A stretch of 38,001 nucleotides of DNA from Beijerinckiaceae bacterium (GCA_903970475.1 CAJCIQ010000111.1:1-38001); one strand, 5' to 3'. Positions 24,002-32,023 are shown, counted from the first letter of the stretch. Made by a program: numbers and translations. The notes: generated from the sequence alone by a model not told the origin.

Positions 24002-24036
24002 ACTGTTGAATAAGTTACTTTGAGCCTGGAATGGAT

Positions 24037-24071
24037 AAAAGAGCCGCCTCTGAAACAGAGACGGCTCTTTT
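24037..24071 (-). terminator. Terminator after rpoD (or attenuator in the ffh leader)
   Basis: On the minus strand GAGCCGTCTCTG pairs with CAGAGGCGGCTC over a three-base loop (arms 24041-24052 and 24056-24067), with one G-U pair, followed by TTTTATCC. It is 41 bases beyond the rpoD stop and 36 bases before the ffh ATG. A consensus -7 box (TATATTTG, 24082-24089) lies upstream of it, so transcripts from that box would have to pass the hairpin to reach ffh. Confidence 0.8.
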
Positions 24072-24081
24072 ATATTGCGCG

Positions 24082-24089
24082 CAAATATA
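24082..24089 (-). promoter_or_regulatory. Candidate -7 box for ffh
   Basis: On the minus strand TATATTTG fits TAnnTTTG fully, with TTAG 18 bases upstream as a weak -33. It lies between the rpoD stop and the hairpin. Confidence 0.45.
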
Positions 24090-24107
24090 AGGCTTTTTGA
24101 GCGAGGG

Positions 24108-24977
24108 CTAAGCGCCCAGGTAATTTCGGAGAAGACGGCAACGGCTATTTGACCGCAACTTATTGATTGCCTTGTCTTTAATTTGTCTAACGCGTTCCCT
24201 GGTCAGATTGAATTTTTCCCCTATGTCTTCCAGACTCATGGGATGATCCACCCCAATGCCAAAAAAGTAGCGAATCACTTCTTTCTGGCGGTCTGTAAGG
24301 GTTTGAAGAGACCTGGAAATTTCGGTCTTTAATGACTCATCGTGTTCAATGGCCGCGTCGGCAGCCTCTGCATTTGGATTCTCCAATACGTCGATCAGGG
24401 TATTGTCTTCCCCTTCGGCGAATGGCGCATCCATACTCACATGCCTGGCCGCAACCCCTAAGGTGGCTGCAACTTCATCCGTATCCATTTCCAGTACTTC
24501 TGCTAATTCTTCCGGAGAGGGCTCTCTTTCGTACTCTTGTTCGAGGCTGGAAAACGCTTTATTGATGCGGTTGGTCAAACCTACCTTATTGAGTGGGAGC
24601 CGAACGATACGGCTTTGTTCAGCCAATGCCTGTAAGATACTCTGACGAATCCACCATACAGCATAAGATATAAATTTGAACCCTCTGGTTTCATCGAACC
24701 GCTGGGCGGCTTTAATCAGTCCTAAATTTCCTTCGTTAATCAGATCAGATAGTGAAAGTCCCTGATTTTGATACTGTTTGGCGACAGAAACCACAAACCT
24801 CAAATTAGCTTTGGTAAGCCTTTCCAGTGCTAACTGGTCCCCTTGCTTGATCCTGACTGCCAGTTTCACTTCATCCTCGGGAGCAAGTAGTTCAACCTTG
24901 CCGATCTCTTGCAGGTACTTCTCGAGACTCTGGGACTCGCGATTGGTGATGGATTTAGTGATCTTGAGTTGACGCAT
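24108..24977 (-). CDS. rpoD: Primary sigma factor (RpoD/SigA, Bacteroidota short type)
   Basis: This sigma-70 family factor directs RNA polymerase to housekeeping promoters. The 289-residue protein starts [30 protein letters not shown] and lacks region 1.1, as in Bacteroidota primary sigma factors. Visible are region 2 ([57 protein letters not shown]), region 3 and region 4 with the [22 protein letters not shown]. It would read the TAnnTTTG boxes found in this window. A second ATG two codons upstream is possible. Its promoter candidate is at 25105-25136. Confidence 0.95.
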   Translation of the reverse strand: MRQLKITKSITNRESQSLEKYLQEIGKVELLAPEDEVKLAVRIKQGDQLALERLTKANLRFVVSVAKQYQNQGLSLSDLINEGNLGLIKAAQRFDETRGFKFISYAVWWIRQSILQALAEQSRIVRLPLNKVGLTNRINKAFSSLEQEYEREPSPEELAEVLEMDTDEVAATLGVAARHVSMDAPFAEGEDNTLIDVLENPNAEAADAAIEHDESLKTEISRSLQTLTDRQKEVIRYFFGIGVDHPMSLEDIGEKFNLTRERVRQIKDKAINKLRSNSRCRLLRNYLGA

Positions 24978-25104
24978 GCTCATATTATAGGGTGTTTTGG
25001 CTCGTTTTGGAAGGAGAACTGCAAGAATTGGAAGGACGGGTCACATGCTCATTACTCGGCTGGTATACTCAATAAATGGTCAATTACAGTAAGCTTTTCC
25101 ATAG

Positions 25105-25136
25105 AAAAGTTAAATAGATTTATAATACAAGCCAAA
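25105..25136 (-). promoter_or_regulatory. Promoter candidate for rpoD
   Basis: On the minus strand TTTG (25133-25136) is followed after 20 bases by TAACTTTT (25105-25112), which differs from TAnnTTTG at the last base. Confidence 0.5.
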
Positions 25137-25172
25137 AAAATATTAGGCCAGTAGAATTACTCCGTTCTTTCA

Positions 25173-25191
25173 CTTACCCGAATAGGGTAAG
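25173..25191. repeat. Perfect inverted repeat in the rpoD upstream region
   Basis: CTTACCC, five bases, GGGTAAG. It is followed by no T run on either strand and lies upstream of both divergent promoters, so it is more operator-like than terminator-like. Confidence 0.55.
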
Positions 25192-25232
25192 AACCATACG
25201 TAACAGTGCACACAAATACTTTCAAAAAAATT

Positions 25233-25261
25233 TTGAAGTGATTATTTATTTGCTATTATTG
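25233..25261 (+). promoter_or_regulatory. Weak promoter candidate for the START-like gene
   Basis: TTG (25233-25235, within TTTTG) is followed after 18 bases by TATTATTG (25254-25261), one mismatch from TAnnTTTG. The leader to the ATG at 25296 would be about 30 bases. Confidence 0.4.
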
Positions 25262-25295
25262 CAAACCACGAATCACGGGATTAACTTATGAAGGA

Positions 25296-25676
25296 ATGAG
25301 TAAAAAGGTACAATACACACTGGAATATCCAGTAAGGTGTTCCCCCACCATCTTATATGAATTTCTCTCAACACCTGCCGGCCTCCAGGAATGGTTTGCA
25401 GATAAGGTAGATGAACGCGAAGGGACTTTTAGCTTTTCTTGGAACGGAACTGTAGAAAAAGCGCAGGTTATCGAAACCGAACTTGACAAATTTATACGCT
25501 TTCACTGGCTCACCGCCCCCACGGATGAATACTTTGAATTTCGCATAGAAAAGTCCGAAGTCACCAACTTAACCATCTTGGTTATCAGAGACTTTGCAGA
25601 TAAGAAGGAAGTAAAGGACCAAAGCCAGCTTTGGGAATATCAAGTCAAAGATTTGTTCCACCGACTGGGTAACTAA
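25296..25676 (+). CDS. START-like (AHSA1/SRPBCC superfamily) domain protein
   Basis: The 126-residue protein has the features of small START/SRPBCC ligand-binding folds: YPVRCSPTILYEFLSTPAGLQEWFAD at the N-terminus, a central beta-rich part with SFSWNGTVEKAQVIE and a long C-terminal helix LWEYQVKDLFHRLGN. Such proteins bind small hydrophobic ligands, but the ligand is unknown here. It is a Bacteroidota-type family. AAGGA sits just before the ATG. It stands alone and is divergent from rpoD. Confidence 0.85.
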   Translation: MSKKVQYTLEYPVRCSPTILYEFLSTPAGLQEWFADKVDEREGTFSFSWNGTVEKAQVIETELDKFIRFHWLTAPTDEYFEFRIEKSEVTNLTILVIRDFADKKEVKDQSQLWEYQVKDLFHRLGN

Positions 25677-25763
25677 GCCCTTGCGACTACCTGGGTACTC
25701 CCCTAGCGCAGCCCCACGATTGCTTGCTATTTTTCTCGCTAGGATGCAACGCCATTACACCGG

Positions 25764-26369
25764 CTATTTTCCTAAGATCTGGATGATTTCTCCAAAATAT
25801 CTACCCAGCAAGACATCTGCATTGTCCCATTGATCCAGCGGAACTACTCCTGTCCATTTGAAAAAAGGCTTTTCCTTATAGGTCCTCCGCTCCTGTGCAG
25901 TGAGCGATGACACCCGCTTGTATATACCGCCTTCTATGCTGTGGTCCCACTCATCGGCTCCGTCATAGAGGAACCCTTCACTTCCCCAACCCCGGTCCAT
26001 TTCCCCTAAAAGCTTAGGCAGGTAAGCTTCCTGGTAACGTCCTTTGAGGTGAAGTATCAAACTGAAGTAATGCCCCCACCAGAAAAAGCTCCTCAGGGCA
26101 AATACGTCTGATTTGCCAAATAGGGCGGGAAAATCCAGGATCAGATAAGGCAGTTCCCGGTAGTTCTCCCCTTTGGAGAGTTTGGGGGCCAGGTTATTCC
26201 ATTCAGGGATAGATCCTGCATGGGCGTCCAATGCCAGTCTATATCGATCGGACACGTTACCTAGTAAATGAGCCGCCTTATTCATTATGGAACGTTTGGT
26301 TAAAATCATTCCCGGGTCTCTGACCAAGGCGGTTTCCTCTAACGAAAGACTTATTTTTGCTGGCTGCAT
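25764..26369 (-). CDS. Conserved-looking protein of unknown function, 201 residues
   Basis: I do not recognise this protein. From the ATG at 26369 it reads MQPAKISLSLEETALVRDPG with no signal peptide and no membrane segment. It is rich in aromatic and charged residues, with FFWWGHYFSLILHLKGRYQE, LLGEMDRGWGSEGFLYDGAD and a C-terminal WDNADVLLGRYFGEIIQILGK. A soluble, mostly helical protein is likely. The longer in-frame N-terminus was rejected because it lies antisense to the permease start and is low-complexity polar. A -7-like box, TACCTTTA, sits five bases before the ATG. It is divergent from lptF/lptG and convergent with the START-like gene. Confidence 0.7.
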   Translation of the reverse strand: MQPAKISLSLEETALVRDPGMILTKRSIMNKAAHLLGNVSDRYRLALDAHAGSIPEWNNLAPKLSKGENYRELPYLILDFPALFGKSDVFALRSFFWWGHYFSLILHLKGRYQEAYLPKLLGEMDRGWGSEGFLYDGADEWDHSIEGGIYKRVSSLTAQERRTYKEKPFFKWTGVVPLDQWDNADVLLGRYFGEIIQILGK

Positions 26370-26405
26370 GGCTTTAAAGGTACTATAATCAAACACACTA
26401 GTTCC

Positions 26406-27860
26406 GTGATCAAAAAACTCGACAGACTCATCATTAAGGCTTTTATCGGTCCTTTTTTCATCACCTTCATGATTGCCCTGTTTGTACTGGTCATGCAATT
26501 TTTCTGGAAGTATATTGATGACCTGGTTGGGAAGGGATTGGATGGATTTACGTTAATGGAGTTAACGGGGTTGGTTACCACGACCTGGGTTCCCATTGCC
26601 CTTCCTTTATCCATCTTGCTTTCTTCCATCATGACCTTTGGCAACCTCGGAGAAAGCTTTGAATTGGTCGCTATCAAGTCCGCGGGTATTCCCTTGTTGC
26701 GCTTCATGCGCCCCCTCTTATTTATCACGGCTATACTTTGCGTCTGCGCCTTCTGGTTTGCCAACAATGTCATTCCCGTTGCCAACCTGAAAATGGAAAC
26801 CCTCATTCAGGATATTCAGTTGAAGAAGCCGGCCTTTGACATAAGAGAAGGCGTCTTTTACAATAAAATGCCAGGCTATACCTTAAAAATTGCGAAAAAG
26901 GATAAGACAGGTACCAAGATAGATAACGTCCTGATTTTCGAACAAAACAGCATACTCCAGGATAACCTGATTGTAGCCGCCAAAGGAGTTATGACCTTGA
27001 GCGCCGACAAACAAAACCTCAACTTTAAACTGGAGAACGGAACTTATTACGAAGAAAAGGGAAGCCGTTACCGCAAAGACAATAACTTCATTCAGCTTGG
27101 GTTTAAGGATTATACCAAACATTTTGACCTGAGTTCCTTTGCCATCAATAGGAGCAACGACAGCTTGTATAAAGACAATGCCCAAATGCTCAGCGTAAGG
27201 CAGCTGTCAACCGCGATGGATTCGTTAAGAAAAATGAGCACTACCTTTGTCACCAACAGCAATCAGGGGGTCAATAATATATTCCGTATCCATAAAATCG
27301 GAGACAGTACCTGGAAAACAGTAGAGGGCCGTCATACGCAAGTAAAGCCCTTTGACAAGGTCATCCCTGATTCTCTGAAGCAATCCATCAACCAAAGCGC
27401 CAACTCTTCTTTGATTGTGCTGAGAAACCAGGTAGACGTTAACCAATTGGAATATGCAGCCCAACAGCTGAATATCCGGTTTCACCAGGTTGAATTCCAC
27501 CGGAAATTTGCCTTGAGTGCAGCCTGCCTGGTATTATTTCTCATTGGCGCCCCCCTGGGCTCCATCATCCGTAAAGGCGGTCTGGGATTGCCCCTGGTCT
27601 TTGCGGTTGTGTTCTTCGTCATTTTCCACCTCCTCAATACATTCGGAGAGAAATTCGCCAAGAGCCAGGTCCTGAGCCCCTTTATGGGTATGTGGTTGTC
27701 CGTCTTCAGCATGTTGCCTATAGGTATTTTCCTTACCTACAAAGCCATGCAGGACTCCCAATTATTTAATAAAGAGTTTTATAACCGTACGCTCAAAAAC
27801 GTCCGTAAATACTTGTCCATGTTGCAACTTAAAAAAGCGGCGGCTCCGGCTCAGGCTTAA
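26406..27860 (+). CDS. LptF/LptG-family permease (YjgP/YjgQ)
   Basis: This is an inner-membrane permease of the lipopolysaccharide export machine. The 484-residue protein has three N-terminal membrane helices (about residues 12-35, 50-75 and 98-120), a large periplasmic beta-jellyroll-type domain (about 125-350) and three C-terminal helices (about 365-385, 393-412 and 425-445). Bacteroidota usually encode separate lptF and lptG; sequence alone does not tell which this is. The start is a GTG at 26406 (MIKKLDRLIIKAF). No other lpt genes are adjacent. Confidence 0.93.
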   Translation: MIKKLDRLIIKAFIGPFFITFMIALFVLVMQFFWKYIDDLVGKGLDGFTLMELTGLVTTTWVPIALPLSILLSSIMTFGNLGESFELVAIKSAGIPLLRFMRPLLFITAILCVCAFWFANNVIPVANLKMETLIQDIQLKKPAFDIREGVFYNKMPGYTLKIAKKDKTGTKIDNVLIFEQNSILQDNLIVAAKGVMTLSADKQNLNFKLENGTYYEEKGSRYRKDNNFIQLGFKDYTKHFDLSSFAINRSNDSLYKDNAQMLSVRQLSTAMDSLRKMSTTFVTNSNQGVNNIFRIHKIGDSTWKTVEGRHTQVKPFDKVIPDSLKQSINQSANSSLIVLRNQVDVNQLEYAAQQLNIRFHQVEFHRKFALSAACLVLFLIGAPLGSIIRKGGLGLPLVFAVVFFVIFHLLNTFGEKFAKSQVLSPFMGMWLSVFSMLPIGIFLTYKAMQDSQLFNKEFYNRTLKNVRKYLSMLQLKKAAAPAQA

Positions 27861-27893
27861 GTCGTTTTCAACCACGGTCGGGCCGGTCATCAA

Positions 27894-27959
27894 TCGAATA
27901 TTTGGGCGATTCATGGAATTATATTCTGAATAATTATAACTTAGCTGTATAATATTCGA
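27894..27959 (+). promoter_or_regulatory. Inverted repeats upstream of the Lrp/AsnC-type gene
   Basis: TCGAATATT (27894-27902) is mirrored by AATATTCGA (27951-27959), and between them AATTAT (27917-27922) and ATAATT (27930-27935) form a second inverted repeat with a seven-base spacer. The block ends just before the regulator's ATG at 27966. Lrp/AsnC proteins commonly autoregulate through such AT-rich sites; this is inferred. Confidence 0.45.
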
Positions 27960-27965
27960 ATCGCT

Positions 27966-28436
27966 ATGGCTTTCCCCTTAGATGCTATAGACCTCCAGAT
28001 CCTCACTTTATTACAGCCCGATGCCCGTTTATCCAATGCGGCCCTGGCCAAAGAATTGGGCATGGCCCCCTCTGCTGTATTGGAAAGGGTAAGGAAACTG
28101 GAATCAAAGGGAATCATACAGGCCTACCATACCCAGGTAAATCCTGCGGCCATAGACCAGAAATTACTGGCCTACATTTTCATCAAAACCTCCACGTCTC
28201 CTGGGGACACGCAGCCTTCCCAGCAACTTAGTCAAATCCCTGAAATTCAGGAACTGCACATTATTGCCGGTGAAGATTGCCTGCTGGCAAAGGTTCGGGC
28301 ATCCGACTCCCTGTCTCTGATGACTATTATGCGGGAAAAAATCGGAAAAGTTCCAGGCGTACTATCCACCAAAACGACCATCGTACTACAGACCATCAAA
28401 GAACAAAATCACTTAGTCATACCCCCCTCATTATGA
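27966..28436 (+). CDS. Lrp/AsnC family transcriptional regulator
   Basis: The 156-residue protein has the N-terminal HTH (DAIDLQILTLLQPDARLSNA then LAKELGMAPSAVLERVRKLE, about residues 6-45) and a C-terminal ligand-binding RAM domain ending TKTTIVLQTIKE. It probably senses an amino acid or related metabolite. Its stop overlaps the start of the next gene as ATGA, so it is translationally coupled to a DMT exporter, which is the likely target of its control. Confidence 0.93.
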   Translation: MAFPLDAIDLQILTLLQPDARLSNAALAKELGMAPSAVLERVRKLESKGIIQAYHTQVNPAAIDQKLLAYIFIKTSTSPGDTQPSQQLSQIPEIQELHIIAGEDCLLAKVRASDSLSLMTIMREKIGKVPGVLSTKTTIVLQTIKEQNHLVIPPSL

Positions 28437-29377
28437 GTACCATTGCCCATCAACCCCCAGCAGCCCGCACCTGGCTACCCATGGCCGCCTATATAGCCGT
28501 TTGTATCCTTTGGGGCTCCACTTATACAGCCATAGCTGCCGGCGTTAAAACGATCTCTCCCGTATTGCTGGCTGGACTCAGGTTTACCGTAGCTGGAGCC
28601 ATTCTTTTTACCTGGCGCCTGTCAAGCGGGGAAGCCTTCCCCAAATGGAAGACCATCCGGCAAAGCGCCTTCATAGGTATCCTGTTGCTGGCATTGGGAA
28701 ACACAGGTCTGGCCTGGGCAGAACAGTATGTGAACAGCGGCCTGGCAGCCATTATTTTAGCGGCACTTCCATTGTGGATCGTCATCCTTGATGCCTCACA
28801 TTGGAAGGAATCCTTTTCATCTACGAAAATAGTAGGTGGGCTACTGTTGGGCTTTGCCGGTGTCGTATTCCTGATCACCGCCGGAGGTACCTCCGTCAAT
28901 TTCTCCCTCAAAAACCAGCAACAGCTCCTGAGCCTGATCGCACTGACCTTCGGCTCTATGGCCTGGGCCCTGGGTTCGATCTACTCAAAAAAGCAGCAAT
29001 CAGAAGGATCCACCTTCATGAAAGCGGCCTTGCAAATGCTGATTGCCGGGTTGTTGCTGATGCTGACCTGCTTGTTGAACGGAAACTTACTACACATATC
29101 CTGGGGTTCCATCAGTATGCAATCCTGGGCAGGACTGGCTTATCTGATCACCTTTGGATCCCTGGTGGGTTACCTCAGTTTTATTTATGTACTCAGCGTC
29201 TGGCCGGCAGCCAGGGTGGGCACCTATGCTTATGTAAACCCCATCGTGGCCGTATTCCTGGGCTGGGCCTTTGTAGGGGAACCCCTGAGCGGAGGACAGT
29301 TTATCGGCTTGGGCATCATCCTGGGGGGCGTCATCCTGGTGAACAGCCAACGCTTTGGATCCACGAAAAATAAATAG
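28433..29377 (+). CDS. EamA/DMT-family transporter
   Basis: The 314-residue protein has about ten hydrophobic helices in two EamA-like halves. The first half contains YIAVCILWGSTYTAIAAGV and LGNTGLAWAEQYVNSGLAAI; the second contains LIALTFGSMAWALGSIY and YAYVNPIVAVFLGW, which are typical of this family. Likely an inner-membrane exporter of amino acids or other metabolites. The ATG at 28433 overlaps the regulator's stop. Substrate is not predictable. A longer in-frame reading would overlap the regulator gene and was rejected. Confidence 0.92.
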   Translation: MSTIAHQPPAARTWLPMAAYIAVCILWGSTYTAIAAGVKTISPVLLAGLRFTVAGAILFTWRLSSGEAFPKWKTIRQSAFIGILLLALGNTGLAWAEQYVNSGLAAIILAALPLWIVILDASHWKESFSSTKIVGGLLLGFAGVVFLITAGGTSVNFSLKNQQQLLSLIALTFGSMAWALGSIYSKKQQSEGSTFMKAALQMLIAGLLLMLTCLLNGNLLHISWGSISMQSWAGLAYLITFGSLVGYLSFIYVLSVWPAARVGTYAYVNPIVAVFLGWAFVGEPLSGGQFIGLGIILGGVILVNSQRFGSTKNK

Positions 29378-29388
29378 AACTATCTTCG
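29354..29388 (+). promoter_or_regulatory. Promoter candidate for the M20 peptidase gene
   Basis: TTTG (29354-29357) is followed after 23 bases by TATCTTCG (29381-29388), then CACCC, as at rlmN and hisS. It overlaps the end of the transporter gene. The leader to the ATG at 29427 would be about 33 bases. Confidence 0.5.
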
Positions 29389-29426
29389 CACCCTGCGCCT
29401 GGCAGGAAACCCTAAATCATTCTTAT

Positions 29427-30803
29427 ATGCAAGCCTGGAAAGACTATCAGGAAAAAAATAAAGACCGCTTTCTCAATGAATTGATTGCTTTGCTGCGCAT
29501 TCCCTCTGTGAGTGCACGTAGTGAGCATAAACCCGATATGCTTGCGTGTGCAGAAGCAGTTAAAGATGCTTTGATCAGGGCCGGAGTAGATAAAACCGAA
29601 ATATTTGCTACCGAAGGACATCCCATCGTGTACGGAGAAAAGATCATCGATCCTAAAAAGCCTACTGTCCTGGTATACGGACACTATGATGTACAGCCCC
29701 CTGATCCACTGGAGCTATGGCACAGCGGTCCTTTCGATCCCGTTATCCAGGACGGAAAGGTTTATGCCAGGGGTAGTGCCGACGACAAAGGCCAGGTATT
29801 TATGCATATAGCAGCCTTCCAGACCATGGTTCAGACCAATACCTTGACTTGTAATGTAAAGTTTATCATAGAAGGAGAGGAAGAAATAGGGTCCCCCAAT
29901 CTGGGCAAATTTGTCAAGGGGCATACGGATCTCTTGCATGCTGATGTCATACTGATCAGCGATACCTCCATGCTGAGTTTGGAAACACCTTCCATAGACG
30001 TGGGATTGAGGGGACTATCCTATATAGAAGTGGAAGTAACCGGCCCCAACAGGGACCTCCACAGCGGCGTCTATGGTGGTGCGGTAGCCAATCCGATAAC
30101 CATCCTGGCCCAGATGATTGCTTCCCTGCACGATAGCAATAATCACATCACCATTCCAGGATTCTACAAAGACGTTCAGGAATTGTCTAAAGAGGAAAGG
30201 GCCGAGCTGGCTAAAGCGCCTTTCAATGAACAGGAATATAAAAAGGACCTGGGTATAAAAGAACTTTGGGGAGAAGCGGGATACAGCACCAACGAGAGAA
30301 CCGGCATACGCCCAACCCTGGAAGTCAATGGCATATGGGGTGGATATACGGGAGAAGGCGCCAAAACGGTCCTCCCCTCGAAAGCTTATGCCAAAATCTC
30401 CTGCCGATTGGTTCCCAACCAGACCAGTGCGTCGATCACGGAACTAGTGATTAACCACCTGAAGAAAATAGCCCCTTCCTATGTCAGCGTTGAAGCGCAC
30501 GAACATCATGGAGGAGACCCCTACGTAACGCCTATTGATTCTATTCCTTTCAAGGCAGCTTCCAAAGCCATGGAAACCACCTTTGGCAAAGTCCCTATTC
30601 CTATGCGGGGCGGAGGCAGTATTCCCATCACGGCCTTATTTGAAAAGAGCCTGGGCGTTAAGGTGGTCATGCTGGGTTTTGGATTGGACAGCGATAACCT
30701 GCATTCCCCCAATGAAAAATATGACCTGGCTAATTTTTATAAAGGGATAGAAACCATTCCATATTTCCATAAATACTTCGCAGAAATGCATGGAAAAGGA
30801 TAA
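29427..30803 (+). CDS. M20 family dipeptidase
   Basis: This is a metallopeptidase of the M20 dipeptidase type. The 458-residue protein has YGHYDVQPPDPLELW with ligand H86, ARGSADDKGQ with the bridging Asp near 119, EGEEEIGS (149-156) with the catalytic Glu, and a C-terminal LHSPNEKYDL carrying the last ligand His. An inserted dimerisation domain lies roughly at 195-320. The ATG at 29427 was chosen over an in-frame upstream start inside the transporter gene. Its last 14 bases overlap the S4-domain gene. Confidence 0.93.
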   Translation: MQAWKDYQEKNKDRFLNELIALLRIPSVSARSEHKPDMLACAEAVKDALIRAGVDKTEIFATEGHPIVYGEKIIDPKKPTVLVYGHYDVQPPDPLELWHSGPFDPVIQDGKVYARGSADDKGQVFMHIAAFQTMVQTNTLTCNVKFIIEGEEEIGSPNLGKFVKGHTDLLHADVILISDTSMLSLETPSIDVGLRGLSYIEVEVTGPNRDLHSGVYGGAVANPITILAQMIASLHDSNNHITIPGFYKDVQELSKEERAELAKAPFNEQEYKKDLGIKELWGEAGYSTNERTGIRPTLEVNGIWGGYTGEGAKTVLPSKAYAKISCRLVPNQTSASITELVINHLKKIAPSYVSVEAHEHHGGDPYVTPIDSIPFKAASKAMETTFGKVPIPMRGGGSIPITALFEKSLGVKVVMLGFGLDSDNLHSPNEKYDLANFYKGIETIPYFHKYFAEMHGKG

Positions 30804-31185
30804 ACTAAGGATAGACAAATACCTTTGGGCCATCCGCATCTTTAAGACCAGGAGCCAGGCTTCCGCCGCCATTGATAATGGCAGGGTGAAGCTCCAGGGC
30901 AGCACCGTCAAGGCCTCCCGAATCATAGCCATAGGGGACGAATATGACATAAGAACCGAAGGCAGAAAATGGGTGATCAAGGTCACGGGCTTCCTACACC
31001 AGCGTATGCAATTTGCCGAAGCTGTCAAGTATTATGAAGACCTGACGCCCGAAGAAGAATTAGAAAGGCTCAAACAGTTTCAACCAGCCACCTTCCATAC
31101 GGGCAAACGCCTTAGCAAGATTGGTCGTCCCACCAAAAAGAACAGGAGGGATATTGAAGGTTTTATGGAAGGGGACGAGGAATAG
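30790..31185 (+). CDS. S4 RNA-binding domain protein (Hsp15/HslR-like)
   Basis: The 131-residue protein starts with an S4 domain (LRIDKYLWAIRIFKTRSQAS... GRVKLQGSTVKAS... GDEYDI, about residues 6-60) and has a basic helical C-terminal tail with RLSKIGRPTKKNRRDIEGF. Homologues such as Hsp15 bind 50S subunits carrying nascent chains and assist ribosome recycling. It overlaps the M20 gene by 14 bases, so the two are co-transcribed and probably translationally coupled. Confidence 0.88.
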   Translation: MEKDKLRIDKYLWAIRIFKTRSQASAAIDNGRVKLQGSTVKASRIIAIGDEYDIRTEGRKWVIKVTGFLHQRMQFAEAVKYYEDLTPEEELERLKQFQPATFHTGKRLSKIGRPTKKNRRDIEGFMEGDEE

Positions 31186-31221
31186 CCAAACCCCTCGGCA
31201 TGGCCACTATATGTTTACATT

Positions 31222-31902
31222 ATGCGAATAGACATCATCAGCGTACTTCCGGAGTTATTGGAAAGCCCCCTGGAACATTCCATCATGAAAAGGGCCAGGG
31301 ATAAAGGGCTATTGGAAGTACATACCCATGCACTAAGGAAATGGGCCGTCAATAAGTATGGTCAGGTGGACGATTATCAATTTGGAGGAGGAGCAGGCAT
31401 GGTCATGATGCCAGAACCCTTGGTAAGCGCCATAGAAGAGCTGTCTGCAACCGTTACCTATGATGAGGTCATTTACCTGACGCCGGATGGACAGCAACTC
31501 AATCAAGGTATTGCCAACCAACTTTCCCTGAAAAAAAACCTGCTCATGATCTGCGGCCACTATAAAGGCATCGATGAGCGGGTCAGGGAACATTTTGTCA
31601 CCAAGGAGATATCTATTGGCGATTATGTCCTCAGCGGTGGAGAGCTGGCCGCTGCCGTACTGGTGGATGCCATTGGCCGTATATTACCGGGGGTACTCAA
31701 TGATGAGACCTCCGCCCTGTTTGATTCCTTCCAGGACGACCTCCTGGCTCCTCCTGTATATACCAGGCCTGCTGAGTACCGGGGATGGAAAGTCCCAGAG
31801 GTATTACTCAGCGGGGATCCCAAAAAGGTAGATGAATGGAGGCATGATCAATCCCTGAAACGAACCAAAGAAAGAAGGCCGGACCTTCTGGATGAGGATT
31901 AA
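31222..31902 (+). CDS. trmD: tRNA (guanine-N1-)-methyltransferase TrmD
   Basis: TrmD methylates G37 in tRNAs to prevent frameshifting. The 226-residue protein has the SPOUT trefoil-knot signatures [27 protein letters not shown] and [16 protein letters not shown], and a C-terminal helical domain ending [18 protein letters not shown]. Length is normal. It starts 36 bases after the S4-domain gene. It is not next to rpsP and rimM, which are about 9 kb away on the other strand. A strong hairpin surrounds its stop codon. Confidence 0.96.
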   Translation: MRIDIISVLPELLESPLEHSIMKRARDKGLLEVHTHALRKWAVNKYGQVDDYQFGGGAGMVMMPEPLVSAIEELSATVTYDEVIYLTPDGQQLNQGIANQLSLKKNLLMICGHYKGIDERVREHFVTKEISIGDYVLSGGELAAAVLVDAIGRILPGVLNDETSALFDSFQDDLLAPPVYTRPAEYRGWKVPEVLLSGDPKKVDEWRHDQSLKRTKERRPDLLDED

Positions 31903-31940
31903 GTCCTCCAGAAACGCCGGCCCTCAGGTCTAGAAACCTG
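31877..31940 (+). other. Hairpins enclosing and following the trmD stop codon
   Basis: Three stacked pairings enclose the stop codon: GGCCGG (31877-31882) with CCGGCC (31917-31922), TCTGG (31887-31891) with CCAGA (31908-31912), and AGGA (31895-31898) with TCCT (31904-31907). The TAA sits in the loop. A second small hairpin follows, CAGGT-ctagaa-ACCTG (31925-31940). No T tract follows, so a rho-independent terminator is only partly supported. Confidence 0.55.
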
Positions 31941-32005
31941 GCCTTAAAAACCCCGGTCACCGTGTCCAGGGCCTGGCAGACATTCAACCCCTGGGCTTAC
32001 ACGGT

Positions 32006-32023
32006 TGGCGCCCTTTGGCGCCA
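32006..32023. repeat. Short perfect palindrome in the trmD downstream gap
   Basis: TGGCGCC-CTTT-GGCGCCA is a seven-bp stem with a four-base loop. It resembles the TGGCGC palindrome at 13045-13059 and lies between convergent genes. Confidence 0.5.

Larger units (their letters stand above)
24978..25295. other. 318-base intergenic region between divergent rpoD and the START-like gene
   Basis: No convincing gene was found on either strand here. It holds the rpoD promoter candidate (25105-25136, minus), an inverted repeat CTTACCC-gaata-GGGTAAG (25173-25191), a second one TTCAAAA-aaa-TTTTGAA (25221-25237), a weak plus-strand promoter (25233-25261), and a three-codon ATG-AAG-GAA-TGA whose stop overlaps the START-like gene's start. 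The predicted rpoD leader is about 120 bases and largely unstructured to the eye. Confidence 0.6.

Noticed and set aside
25296-25489. Minus-strand frame opposite the START-like gene
   Set aside because: It is a shadow of a well-supported gene and has no family features.
28277-28432. Extended start of the DMT transporter inside the regulator gene
   Set aside because: The upstream residues are polar and out of keeping with the membrane protein; the ATGA overlap start at 28433 gives the normal first helix.
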